Position numbers and translations under genes: made by a program
Assembly (NCBI GenBank): GCA_036003885.1
Contig: DASYSA010000709.1
Coordinates: 1-12,387, forward strand
Direction of reading: 5' to 3'
DNA from: DASYSA01 sp036003885
GTDB lineage: Bacteria; Acidobacteriota; Blastocatellia; UBA7656
Length of the DNA: 12,387 nt
The notes under the pieces: model-generated
The model's database searches: none
The model's input: only the letters and a program-made list of their open reading frames with translations
Told to the model about the DNA's origin: nothing
Shown here: piece after piece, positions 1-6,621 of the stretch
Numbering within the stretch: the stretch's first letter is position 1
How the letters are laid out: each line of letters begins with the position of its first letter

Positions 1-89
1 AATTGCGAATTGCGAATTTAGAATTGCGAAATCCGCGAAATTGGAAGTATATTCGCAATTCGAAATTCGCAATTCGCAATTCGAAATTC
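1..89. repeat. Heptad-word inverted repeat (hairpin), word GAATTGC
   Basis: Positions 1-30 and 52-81 are inverted copies with 29 of 30 bases paired and a 21-base spacer. Both arms are built from 7-base words: GAATTGC and variants on the left, ATTCGCA/ATTCGAA on the right. The one mismatch is at position 20. The repeat continues to about 89 on the right and may continue beyond the left edge. The stretch is AT-rich compared with its surroundings. It lies just upstream of the phosphoribosyltransferase-like gene, and any reading frame through it is a by-product of the repeat. Its role is unknown; it could form a transcript hairpin or a DNA cruciform. Confidence 0.9.
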
Positions 90-121
90 TCAGCAGGTCA
101 CGCCCCAGACGCGGCAACCAG

Positions 122-133
122 GGAGGTCAGGTG
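122..133 (+). promoter_or_regulatory. Ribosome binding site fixing a GTG start
   Basis: GGAGG at 122-126 stands four bases before GTG at 131-133. An ATG 90 bases further upstream is in frame but lies inside the heptad repeat, has no ribosome binding site, and would add 30 residues of repeat-derived sequence. The GTG is therefore preferred. Confidence 0.75.
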
Positions 134-745
134 CTAGTTCCAAAGGTTCAACTGATACCATCTTACGAACAGGTGTGCGACCTGTTGCGCGAAACCGGAG
201 CCATGCGGGAAGGCCACTTCGAGTTCCCCGACGGAGTTCACACTGAGCACTACTTCCAGATGCCGCTTGCGATGCGCTATCACGGTAACGCTCGAGTGTT
301 GAACGTCGCCCTCTCACGGTTGATGCGACGAGAACCGGAGGTTCTGGCCGCCCTTCCTAACTGTGCAATAGTCGCTCCGGCAGCGGGCGGCATCCCGGTC
401 GCATTCGGCATCCGGGAAGCCCTCGATGCAGATCAGATATTCTGGGCGGAGAAAGCAGATAATCGCTACTATTTCCGGCAGTATCTCGATGCCCGCGGGA
501 TCAAATGTATTCTGGTCGACGACATCGTACGCTCAGGCAAAGTTATCACGCAGATGGTCAAGCTGATTCATGACGCAGGCGCGGAGGTGATCGCCGTGGG
601 ATCGCTTGTTCACTTCAAAGATGCCACGGCCGATGTGCAGAACATCCCGTACTACTCCCTCTTGGATATCGAAGCGAAGTTCTATACCGCCGAGGTCTGC
701 CCGATGTGCAGATCGGGGATACCGGTGCAGAAGGTCTGGGTATAA
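131..745 (+). CDS. Orotate phosphoribosyltransferase-like protein with C-terminal CxxC
   Basis: This gene encodes 204 residues, in the size range of orotate phosphoribosyltransferases (type I PRTase fold), which join orotate and PRPP to make OMP in pyrimidine synthesis. The GHFEFPDGVHTEHYFQ stretch (28-43) matches the family's N-terminal GHF..SG.H...Y.Q pattern. AAGGIPVAFG (84-93) fits the pyrophosphate-loop region. ILVDDIVRSGKVI (127-139) occupies the PRPP-binding loop. That loop is degenerate: Arg134 and Val138 replace the small or hydroxyl residues normally found there. The tail has C190-P-M-C193, a possible zinc or structural site not typical of PyrE. The GTG start was chosen for its Shine-Dalgarno sequence. 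The hydrolase gene follows after 97 bases on the same strand. The product could be a true OPRTase, a paralogue using another base, or a non-catalytic PRTase-fold regulator. The fold is confident; the substrate is not. Confidence 0.8.
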   Translation: MLVPKVQLIPSYEQVCDLLRETGAMREGHFEFPDGVHTEHYFQMPLAMRYHGNARVLNVALSRLMRREPEVLAALPNCAIVAPAAGGIPVAFGIREALDADQIFWAEKADNRYYFRQYLDARGIKCILVDDIVRSGKVITQMVKLIHDAGAEVIAVGSLVHFKDATADVQNIPYYSLLDIEAKFYTAEVCPMCRSGIPVQKVWV

Positions 746-842
746 TCCTCGAAGCGGTGTGCCGGGCCTCGGGGCGGATTCGAAGTGCGACTCGCGCCCT
801 TATGGCTCTTCACCTCCCCCGATAATCAAAGGATGGAAAGAT

Positions 843-1799
843 ATGAAAAGACCTGTCGCTCACAACTCGCATGCTGGAGCGCTTACGGCACTGCTCGTCG
901 CGCTCATCTCGGTCGCGACCTCGACCGCCGCGCTGGCGCAGAGCCGTTTATCATTGGCGATCGCCCGCGCGCCGCGGCCCGTCGCTCAGGCCCAGCCGGC
1001 GGACAAGACGGCCACAGTCTACGGAGTGAAGATTCACTACCTCGAGGCAGGGAGCGGGCCGGTGGTCGTCTTACTGCACGGACTGGGCGGAGACGTGTCG
1101 AACTGGGCTTCCACAATCGGTCCTCTCTCTCAAAAGTATCGGGTGATTGTGCCCGATCAGATCGGATTCGGCCGTTCGGACAAGCCATTTATCAACTATA
1201 GCGTAGGCACGCTGGTGGACTTTCTCGGCGGGCTGTTCAAGGAGCTTAAGATCGAGCGCGCTTCACTGGTGGGCAATTCGCTTGGCGGCTGGACGGCTGC
1301 TGCCTTCGCCCTTGCCCAGCCGGAGAAAGTGGAGCGCCTGGTCCTGGTCGATGCTGCCGGTTTCCGGCTCGATGGCAACGTCGATCCCCGAACTTTGAAT
1401 GCCTTGAATCCTTCGACCCGTGAAGGGGTGAAACAGATCTTGTCGCTGGTCTTCTACAACAAGCAGCTCGTGTCGACCGACGCCGCGATCGACACTTTTT
1501 TCGCGCGAAAGATGGCTGCGGGGGACGGCTACACGATTCAGCGGTTCATCGACTCGGTGGTGCGAGGAGACGATGTGCTCGACGGCCGGCTCTCGGCGAT
1601 CAAGCATCGGACACTAATCGTCTGGGGCCGAGAGGATGGTCTGACCCCCCTTGCGATAGGCGAGCGATTCAAGAAGGAGATTGCCGGTTCCGAGCTTCTC
1701 ATCATAGAGAAGTGTGGGCACGTACCGCAGATGGAGAAAGCAGACGAGTTTAACCGTGCCCTGTTGAAGTTTCTCGGAGGCACGGAGTCAGGAAAGTAG
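843..1799 (+). CDS. Secreted or membrane-anchored alpha/beta hydrolase
   Basis: The product has 318 residues. It begins with a signal peptide: basic start MKRP, a hydrophobic core at about 13-30, and an ALA-Q cleavage site after Ala32. A classical alpha/beta hydrolase domain follows from about residue 57. The oxyanion HGLGG is at 79-83. The nucleophile elbow GNSLGG gives Ser146. WGREDGLTP carries the acid Asp265, and CGHVPQMEKA carries His293, so the triad is complete in canonical order. Such proteins hydrolyse esters, C-C bonds (MhpC/BphD type) or epoxides, and the sequence does not identify the substrate. The ATG at 843 was chosen because it begins the signal peptide and follows AAAGGATGG (828-836). 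The frame is open further upstream but that part overlaps the previous gene. The stop is followed directly by an inverted repeat shared with the convergent regulator gene. Confidence 0.88.
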   Translation: MKRPVAHNSHAGALTALLVALISVATSTAALAQSRLSLAIARAPRPVAQAQPADKTATVYGVKIHYLEAGSGPVVVLLHGLGGDVSNWASTIGPLSQKYRVIVPDQIGFGRSDKPFINYSVGTLVDFLGGLFKELKIERASLVGNSLGGWTAAAFALAQPEKVERLVLVDAAGFRLDGNVDPRTLNALNPSTREGVKQILSLVFYNKQLVSTDAAIDTFFARKMAAGDGYTIQRFIDSVVRGDDVLDGRLSAIKHRTLIVWGREDGLTPLAIGERFKKEIAGSELLIIEKCGHVPQMEKADEFNRALLKFLGGTESGK

Positions 1800-1800
1800 G

Positions 1801-1872
1801 AGTGGGAGAATGGGAGAACGGGGAAGTTGTGGAGTGGGAGACCCATTCTCCCACTCCCCCATTTCTCCCACT
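1801..1872. repeat. Nested word-repeat hairpin between convergent genes
   Basis: Outer arms AGTGGGAGAA (1801-1810) and TTCTCCCACT (1863-1872) pair perfectly. Inner arms GGAGTGGGAG (1831-1840) and CTCCCACTCC (1848-1857) also pair perfectly across a 7-base loop. The left side is made of GGGAGAA-like words with a period of about 8 bases and the right side of their complements. The hairpin sits in the 79-base gap between the hydrolase stop and the regulator stop, so it could end transcription from both sides. There is no clean T-run, so classical intrinsic termination is uncertain. Confidence 0.85.
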
Positions 1873-1878
1873 CTTCCC

Positions 1879-3819
1879 CTACGGCAGTCCGACGCGCCGC
1901 ACCAGGTCCGCAAACCGTGGGTCCGAGCGCACCTGGTCCAGCCTCGGCTCTGTCTTGAGCCCGACCAGGTCAGGCGAGTGCTCTCTGTAAGCCTTCTCCA
2001 GCCATTCAAACACGTGGTCTGTGTCTCCGATCGCAAGGTAGGCTTCGGCGATATTATAAGGCGGAACGTAGACACGCTTTGAAAGTTCCATGGTCTGCTT
2101 GAGAATCCTCTCTGCCTCACTCCTCTTCCCTGCGCGCGAGTATGCCTGGGCGAGCACAGCCAGAGTCTGTGGCTCCGCCGGTGACAGGCTGAGTGCTTTT
2201 TGCAGTTCCGCGATGGCCTCTGCATGCATTCCCTTCTGCAAATACGTCTGCCCCAGGAAGAAGTGCGCCATCATCGAATTGCCATCGAGCGCCACTGCCT
2301 TCCGGCCCTCGTCGATCGCCTGATCGTAGCGCCGCGCGTAGTAGAGGAACCAACCGACGCTGGCGTTGATTATCGGCGAGAGCGGATCGAGCTCCTGCGC
2401 TCGCTTGATCTCCTGAATGCCCTCATCGAAGCGCGCAACGGACACCAGATACCCGCCGTACCACTGGTGAGCTGTCGCGTAGTTGGGACTCAATTCGAGG
2501 GCCCGCTTGAATTCCTTGTCGGCCCCCGGCCAGTCCCAGTTGTACTCGTATCTGATGACTCCGAGAGAGGCATGGGCTTCTGCCAGTCGCTCGTCGAACT
2601 CGAGGGCCTTGAGCGCGGCTTGCTCGGCTCGCGGGAACGCCTCGCTTGCCGGCATTACTCCGTAGGTGCTGAAGAGAGCGTAGCACTCCGCCAAACCCAC
2701 GTAAGCCGGAGCGTAGGATGGATCCAGGTCGATCGCCTGCTGGAAGTAGTCGCGCCCGGTCTTCAGCCCCTCTTCGGTCCTCTTGTTCCAAAAGTAGCGC
2801 CCCTTCACGTAAGCCTGATAAGCCTCCGTATCATCGGTGTAATGTCTCGCCAGTCCTTCCTTCTCTTCCCCGGTGAGCGTCACGAACATCGCCTGAGTCA
2901 CTCGATCCGAGATCGCATCCTGGACTGCAAAGATGTCCGTGAACGCCTGGTCGAACGTTCCTTCCCACAGCGAAGAGCCGTCACTGACTCGGACGAGCTG
3001 CACGGTCACTCGTATACGGTCTCCGCTCCGCTGAATCTTGCCGTCAAGGACCACCTCGACCCGGAGCTCCCGTCCGCTCAAGAGGAGGTCCTGGTCGAGC
3101 GAGTCATATTTGAGGACTGAGCGAGTTGGCCGTACGATCAGGTGTCTGATGGTGCTGAGCCTGGTTATCAGAGCGTCGGCCATTCCTGGTCCGAGGTATT
3201 CGTCTCTATCGGAAGCGACTATAGGTTTGAATGGAAGGACCGCGATAGACTTAATACCGGCGACGCTCTCGGGAGGCGCAGACTTGCGAGCCACCCAGAA
3301 GTAGATTCCAACCAGGCAGCCAAAGAGTGTGAGGGCAATCAAGGCCCCGACCAATCTTCGCCCTGAACGCCCATGGCTCGGGTTTGCGGCAAGGGCCCTG
3401 GAATCGGTTTCCCTGGGTAGCCTTTCCTTCGGGTCCGACTCTTCTTCGATGACCACGCGAGATGTGACTCGCGTGGCCACAATCAGGTCTTCGCTTTCGT
3501 TTACCACCTGCCTCACGCCCGCTGCAAAACGGTAACCACGTTTCGGAACCGTCTCTATGTACTTGTCTTCACCCAGCGCTTTCCTGAGCGTGAAGACATT
3601 TTGGGCAAGATTTCGCTCCTCGACGTAGCTGTCGGGCCAAATGGCCTCCATCAACTCGCCCTTCTCGACGACACGATCATTATTTTCGATCAGGAGAAGC
3701 AGCGTATCGAACACCTTAGGCGTGAGGGGCACGGGCACGCCTTCGCGCATCAAAGTGCGCCGCGTGGTGTCGAGATAGAAAGGGCCAAAGGCATATGAGA
3801 CCTTCCCTTGATCGGTCAT
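1879..3819 (-). CDS. Winged-helix DNA-binding, membrane-spanning TolB-like/TPR regulator (CadC type)
   Basis: The product is 646 residues from the chosen ATG at 3819. Residues about 8-101 form an OmpR/PhoB-type winged helix (Trans_reg_C), with LTPKVFDTLLLL, the recognition-helix region RNLAQNVFTLRKAL (69-82) and the wing PKRGYRF (92-98). After a linker comes one membrane segment (about 156-176). Then follows a TolB-like domain (about 190-310, starting SIAVLPF) and several TPR repeats (about 330-610), for example FKRALELSPNY and LQKALSLSP. The architecture predicts an inner-membrane one-component regulator with a cytoplasmic DNA-binding domain and an extracytoplasmic sensing region. No receiver domain or phosphoacceptor is visible. 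The frame is open upstream to 3939, but that extension does not belong to the winged helix and contains the phased repeats, so the shorter start is preferred. The gene converges on the hydrolase and diverges from the small HTH gene. Its ligand and targets are not evident. Confidence 0.88.
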   Translation of the reverse strand: MTDQGKVSYAFGPFYLDTTRRTLMREGVPVPLTPKVFDTLLLLIENNDRVVEKGELMEAIWPDSYVEERNLAQNVFTLRKALGEDKYIETVPKRGYRFAAGVRQVVNESEDLIVATRVTSRVVIEEESDPKERLPRETDSRALAANPSHGRSGRRLVGALIALTLFGCLVGIYFWVARKSAPPESVAGIKSIAVLPFKPIVASDRDEYLGPGMADALITRLSTIRHLIVRPTRSVLKYDSLDQDLLLSGRELRVEVVLDGKIQRSGDRIRVTVQLVRVSDGSSLWEGTFDQAFTDIFAVQDAISDRVTQAMFVTLTGEEKEGLARHYTDDTEAYQAYVKGRYFWNKRTEEGLKTGRDYFQQAIDLDPSYAPAYVGLAECYALFSTYGVMPASEAFPRAEQAALKALEFDERLAEAHASLGVIRYEYNWDWPGADKEFKRALELSPNYATAHQWYGGYLVSVARFDEGIQEIKRAQELDPLSPIINASVGWFLYYARRYDQAIDEGRKAVALDGNSMMAHFFLGQTYLQKGMHAEAIAELQKALSLSPAEPQTLAVLAQAYSRAGKRSEAERILKQTMELSKRVYVPPYNIAEAYLAIGDTDHVFEWLEKAYREHSPDLVGLKTEPRLDQVRSDPRFADLVRRVGLP

Positions 3820-3838
3820 AAACCTTGCCCCCAGGAGG

Positions 3839-3868
3839 TTTGACAATTCTTTGACAAATATTTGAACA
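3839..3868 (-). promoter_or_regulatory. Three 8-bp direct repeats at 11-bp period (candidate operator)
   Basis: On the plus strand TTTGACAA occurs at 3839-3846 and again at 3850-3857, and TTTGAACA at 3861-3868. Each copy starts exactly 11 bases after the previous one, with 3-base spacers. On the minus strand this reads as TTGTCAAA-type units placed 20-49 bases before the regulator ATG at 3819. Direct repeats phased by 11 bp are typical binding sites of OmpR/PhoB-family winged helices (the Pho box is an example), and the adjacent gene encodes such a domain. Autoregulation is inferred. An effect on the divergent gene at 4037 is also possible. Confidence 0.6.
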
Positions 3869-4036
3869 GCCCTTTGAAGACTTCCTGCACGAGTTGAAGT
3901 ACCTTCCGCATCGGGCCACCTGGAGCGGAAGGCGATCACACAGATCCAATCCTCCCCAGAACCGAGCGAATTGTAACGCCTACAGGTATCAGGGGCAATA
4001 CGGGGCGCGATTGGGAGGCGGGCGCTGAAGGCAACA

Positions 4037-4306
4037 ATGCGGAAGAGAATGGAGATAACCCTGGAACGCGACGAACTCTCGGTGATAAGGCGGCCGGTTC
4101 ACCGGTCGCCCGCCTGGTGCGCGCAATGCGAAGAGAGGGTCCAGATGATAACACCGGATGAGGCTGTCGCAGTCGCAGGCCGCAGCGCGAGGGAGATTTA
4201 TCGATGGGTTGAGGCGGGACGGGTTCACTTCCTGGAGACGCCTCAAGGCCTTCTCTCGATCTGCCTGAGATCGCTCTACGACGGATATTCTGAGTCCGAG
4301 CTATAG
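4037..4306 (+). CDS. Small CxxC / helix-turn-helix protein
   Basis: This 89-residue protein has two recognisable parts. AWCAQCEERVQMI carries Cys28 and Cys31, a possible half zinc site, and Cys76 lies further on. TPDEAVAVAGRSAREIYRWVEAG (39-61) resembles the excisionase/MerR-like helix-turn-helix in which a helix ending in IYRWVE contacts DNA. ETPQGLLSICLRSL follows. I recall similar short proteins in Acidobacteriota genomes, often near sigma or regulatory genes, but cannot verify this here. The ATG at 4037 follows GAAGG (4027-4031) with a 5-base spacer. A second in-frame ATG at 4049 has poorer spacing. The gene diverges from the winged-helix regulator, with 217 bases between starts, and points toward the sigma-like gene. 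It is likely a DNA-binding or regulatory protein with unknown target. Confidence 0.75.
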   Translation: MRKRMEITLERDELSVIRRPVHRSPAWCAQCEERVQMITPDEAVAVAGRSAREIYRWVEAGRVHFLETPQGLLSICLRSLYDGYSESEL

Positions 4307-4670
4307 CGCTTGGCGGGGTTGGGAGGGCAACCTGAGGGTTTTTAGTCTCAGACTGCGCTCGTAAGAATAGGATGCAGATTACGTATCCGGACTCTGGCGA
4401 AATAGGTTGATAGATCGGTGTTCGTAGAATGCGCTGATCCATTTGACAGCAAGTTGGGGCTGGGCGTAAGCGGTTGAAATTCTTACAGATTGCCTCCGAG
4501 CCGGCCCTCATGAAAGGTTTTGGAGATTTGACCATAATAGATGGAAGGCGCAGTCATCAGATCAAGGCGGGCGATTGAGGATAGTTGGTTTTTTGAGGGG
4601 CAGGGTCGAGCTTTCGTAAGCATCCTTGCCTGATACCTTCACCAAGTTAGGCCGAGAGGGAGATTTTCTA
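4307..4670. other. 364-base gap without a convincing gene
   Basis: No reading frame here has a ribosome binding site and plausible protein composition. A perfect -35-like TTGACA occurs at 4443-4448, with a weak -10-like TAAGCG 18 bases later (4467-4472), pointing toward the sigma-like gene. The match is too weak to call a promoter with confidence. I see no strong hairpin or repeat. Confidence 0.4.
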
Positions 4671-5054
4671 ATGAGTGCAGCTGCTGTACGCATAGACATA
4701 GAGAAGAGTCGTCCGATGATTTCCAGGTTGACGGTTGTCGAGCTGCTCGATCGCTGTACCAAGCGGCCGGTCGACGCTGCCGCCTGGCAAGAGTTCGTTC
4801 GCCGGTTTCACTGGACCATCCAATCGTTTGTGTTGCGAGTCGTCTGTCTCCGAATAGAAGAGGAATCAGACAAGAGATCCATGCCTGACAGGCAACTCAT
4901 TGGAGAGTTGGTGGATACTGTATATCGCCGGCTGGTGGAGAACCACTTCGAGGCACTGAGGCTTCTGGACCGGGATCTTGTGAAGTCTTTCGACAATTAC
5001 CTGTTGATGACCTCGATTAAGGTCGTTCGGGAGTATTTTCGGCGAACGACCTAA
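4671..5054 (+). CDS. Short sigma-70 region-2-like protein, possibly truncated
   Basis: The product has 127 residues from ATG 4671, which follows GAGGGAG (4656-4662) at 8 bases. The frame is open back to a TTG at 4626 with no ribosome binding site. TVVELLDRCTKRPVDAAAWQ and EFVRRFHWTIQSFVLR (41-56) resemble the N-terminus of ECF-type sigma-like proteins. LIGELVDTVYRRLVENH (76-92) resembles regions 2.1-2.2, and FDNYLLMTSIKVVREYFRR (107-125) resembles regions 2.3-2.4. The protein stops right after this, with no region 4, so it cannot be a complete ECF sigma factor. It may be the remnant of a longer gene cut at the hairpin and heptad repeat that follow, or a genuine short region-2 protein acting as a regulator. 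The sigma assignment is by pattern only and moderately sure. Confidence 0.6.
   Translation: MSAAAVRIDIEKSRPMISRLTVVELLDRCTKRPVDAAAWQEFVRRFHWTIQSFVLRVVCLRIEEESDKRSMPDRQLIGELVDTVYRRLVENHFEALRLLDRDLVKSFDNYLLMTSIKVVREYFRRTT
5021..5051 (+). terminator. 9-bp hairpin overlapping the end of the sigma-like gene
   Basis: GGTCGTTCG (5021-5029) and CGAACGACC (5043-5051) are perfect inverted copies with a 13-base loop, ending one base before the TAA stop (5052-5054). There is no T-tract. It may act as a terminator or 3'-end stabiliser, or be the edge of the adjoining repeat region. Confidence 0.45.
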
Positions 5055-5191
5055 GTTCGTTGCTCGTTGCTCGTTTCTCGTTCCTCGTTGCTCGTTGCTC
5101 GTTTCGATTGTGCAACGCCTTCTGAGGCCTGTCACGAAGAACCATAACGGGGAGCGACGAACGAGGAACGAGGAACGAGAAACGAGCAACG
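5055..5191. repeat. Large heptad-word inverted repeat (CGTTGCT words) between convergent genes
   Basis: The left arm (about 5058-5106) is a run of 7-base words: CGTTGCT, CGTTGCT, CGTTTCT, CGTTCCT, CGTTGCT, CGTTGCT. The right arm (about 5152-5191) is the reverse complement of such words. Positions 5065-5089 and 5167-5191 are 25-base perfect inverted copies, including the order of the variant words, across a 77-base spacer. The repeat fills the gap between the stop of the sigma-like gene (5054) and the stop of the MaoC-type gene (5194-5196). No reading frame in the spacer is convincing. Bidirectional termination is plausible. Confidence 0.9.
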
Positions 5192-5193
5192 TC

Positions 5194-6363
5194 TCACCCG
5201 ATCGCGCTGCGTTTCGGCAACAATACGCTGCGTTCGATTTCGAATACCTTCTTCTCGTGTCTGGATTCGAACAAGTCAACGCCGTCTGAGAGCAGTGCTG
5301 AGGGCTTCTCGTTTTTTACGCCGACCAACTGGAATCGGACTATGCCCCCCCGGTCGTTGTGGTCGCGCTTTTCCATCACTCGTGAAGCGGCATAGAGCGT
5401 GTCGCCCGCAAGCACCGGCGCCGGGTGACTACCCCTGTCGTAGCCAAGCTCCCACAACGCGTTGGCTGTCGTGTCGCGGCTGGCCAGCGAGCATATCCAC
5501 GCGAAGACCAGCCCGCCTTCGACTACTCGAGTGCCCGCAAAGCTGTGCTCGCGCGAGTACACCTCGTCAAAGTGAATCGGGTGGCTGTTGCGCGTCAATA
5601 CCGCCAGCTGCATGTGTTCTGTCTCACCCACAGTGCGGCCGGTGCTGTGCAGGATCACATCGCCTTCGTCAAAGTCTTCGAATAATCCCGCCAGGCGCCC
5701 GCTCCACCGGGGAGTTCTGATCTCTCGGGCAAGCTCCCCCGGGAGAGCCGCATTTTCACCCGGCGTGTCGATGTGCGACGCCCTACCCGACGCGAGCGTT
5801 CCGGATTCCCAGTCGAGAGGCTCGCCGCCCGCATCGGCTTGTAGCGGCGGATGAGCGCGACCCTCAAGCGATCCAATCGGCATCAGCGCCTTTCGTTCAA
5901 AGCTGACAAGCTTGACGCCGTCCTGGTTCATTACAACAGTTCGAACATGCACGACTCCTCGATCGGGCTTCGATTCCGATAATCGCACTCCCAGCACTTC
6001 CGACGACGCAGTCACCGTGTCACCCGTGTAAGCGGCGTTTGGAAATTTGAGATCGATGTACGCAAGGTGAGCGATTGTCTGTTCGGAGACGTCGTGGACT
6101 GAGAAACTCAGTCCCAGGTTCATCAGCACCAATGGGTGCACTACCCTGTCGCGGAAGCCAAGGTCCCTCGCGAATCGCCGGCTCGAATAGAGCGGGTTCG
6201 GGTCGAGGAAGGAGGCGGCAAACATCGCCAGCATTCCATCATCGATCGTCACTTCCCACGGATGATGGTAGACTTCGCCGATTTTGAAGTCATCAAGCAG
6301 CCGGCCATATCGCGGCTGAATCAGTCTGGACTCTCCAGCAGGACCACTCATACTCTTTGACAT
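5194..6363 (-). CDS. Double-hotdog MaoC-type hydratase, mesaconyl-CoA hydratase-like
   Basis: The 389-residue product contains two MaoC-like hotdog domains (about 20-165 and 226-385). In the C-terminal half, VGETEHMQLAVLTRNSHPIHFD (from 245) contains Asn259 and His264 where (R)-hydratases have the catalytic Asp and His. VVEGGLVFAW and APVLAGDTLYAASRV also fit the fold. In the N-terminal half FLDPNPLYS keeps the Asp (54) and Asn (56) of the motif but has Tyr59 instead of His. From memory, mesaconyl-CoA (beta-methylmalyl-CoA) hydratases also have Asn at the Asp position, which supports that family. The enzyme would interconvert mesaconyl-CoA and beta-methylmalyl-CoA in the cytoplasm. The CitE-like lyase at 7433-8518 could act on the same product. 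The start is uncertain: ATG 6363 has no clear ribosome binding site, and ATG 6351 follows AAAGAG closely. Confidence 0.78.
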   Translation of the reverse strand: MSKSMSGPAGESRLIQPRYGRLLDDFKIGEVYHHPWEVTIDDGMLAMFAASFLDPNPLYSSRRFARDLGFRDRVVHPLVLMNLGLSFSVHDVSEQTIAHLAYIDLKFPNAAYTGDTVTASSEVLGVRLSESKPDRGVVHVRTVVMNQDGVKLVSFERKALMPIGSLEGRAHPPLQADAGGEPLDWESGTLASGRASHIDTPGENAALPGELAREIRTPRWSGRLAGLFEDFDEGDVILHSTGRTVGETEHMQLAVLTRNSHPIHFDEVYSREHSFAGTRVVEGGLVFAWICSLASRDTTANALWELGYDRGSHPAPVLAGDTLYAASRVMEKRDHNDRGGIVRFQLVGVKNEKPSALLSDGVDLFESRHEKKVFEIERSVLLPKRSAIG

Positions 6364-6621
6364 TTTACACTATCAGACTAGTGATAAAAGCGAATCCGGC
6401 AAATGGAATGGTTAAGTGGATGGGACTTCAGGGCTGCTCAAAAGGAAGACAAGGAGTCGCGCGTATCGCACATGCAGAAGAAGACTGTGTGATCTCCCGG
6501 GTTGAACTAAGAGAGGCTCCGAGCGCCAGAGACCTGGAAATAGCGTGACCGATCGACTGGCGCTCGGACCACACCCCCCAATTTTCGCTCGTCATTTACC
6601 CTCCCTCGGTTCGACTTTGGC
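6364..6621. other. Gap upstream of the MaoC-type gene
   Basis: A 63-codon rightward frame covers part of this stretch but has no ribosome binding site or recognisable sequence. Near the MaoC start, CACTA (6368-6372) and TAGTG (6379-6383) form a small inverted repeat that might be an operator. The 12-bp hairpin near the superoxide dismutase gene is listed separately. Confidence 0.35.
6518..6568 (-). terminator. 12-bp perfect inverted repeat downstream of sodC
   Basis: TCCGAGCGCCAG (6518-6529) and CTGGCGCTCGGA (6557-6568) pair perfectly across 27 bases. The element lies 54 bases past the sodC stop in the direction of its transcription. No T-run follows on the minus strand, so this is a candidate 3' hairpin rather than a clear intrinsic terminator. 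Confidence 0.45.

Noticed and set aside
1..89. CRISPR array or short tandem satellite
   Set aside because: The units are 7 bases, contiguous and inverted between two arms; there are no unique spacers of constant length.
41..130. N-terminal extension of the OPRTase-like protein from an ATG at 41
   Set aside because: The extra 30 residues are translated heptad repeat and linker without a ribosome binding site; GTG 131 has one.
2200..3120. Long rightward open frame (306 codons) across the regulator gene
   Set aside because: It is antisense to the winged-helix/TPR gene, shows no domain, and its length is explained by GC-rich codon use of the real gene.
3820..3939. Longer start for the winged-helix regulator
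   Set aside because: The added 40 residues fall outside the winged-helix fold and overlap the phased direct repeats, which fit an upstream control region better.
3936..4535. Leftward 199-codon frame overlapping the small HTH gene
   Set aside because: Composition is Pro/Arg/Ser-rich with no domain pattern, and it is antisense to the better-supported HTH gene.
6357..6548. Rightward 63-codon frame between the MaoC-type gene and sodC
   Set aside because: No ribosome binding site, no recognisable sequence, and it overlaps the start of the MaoC-type gene.
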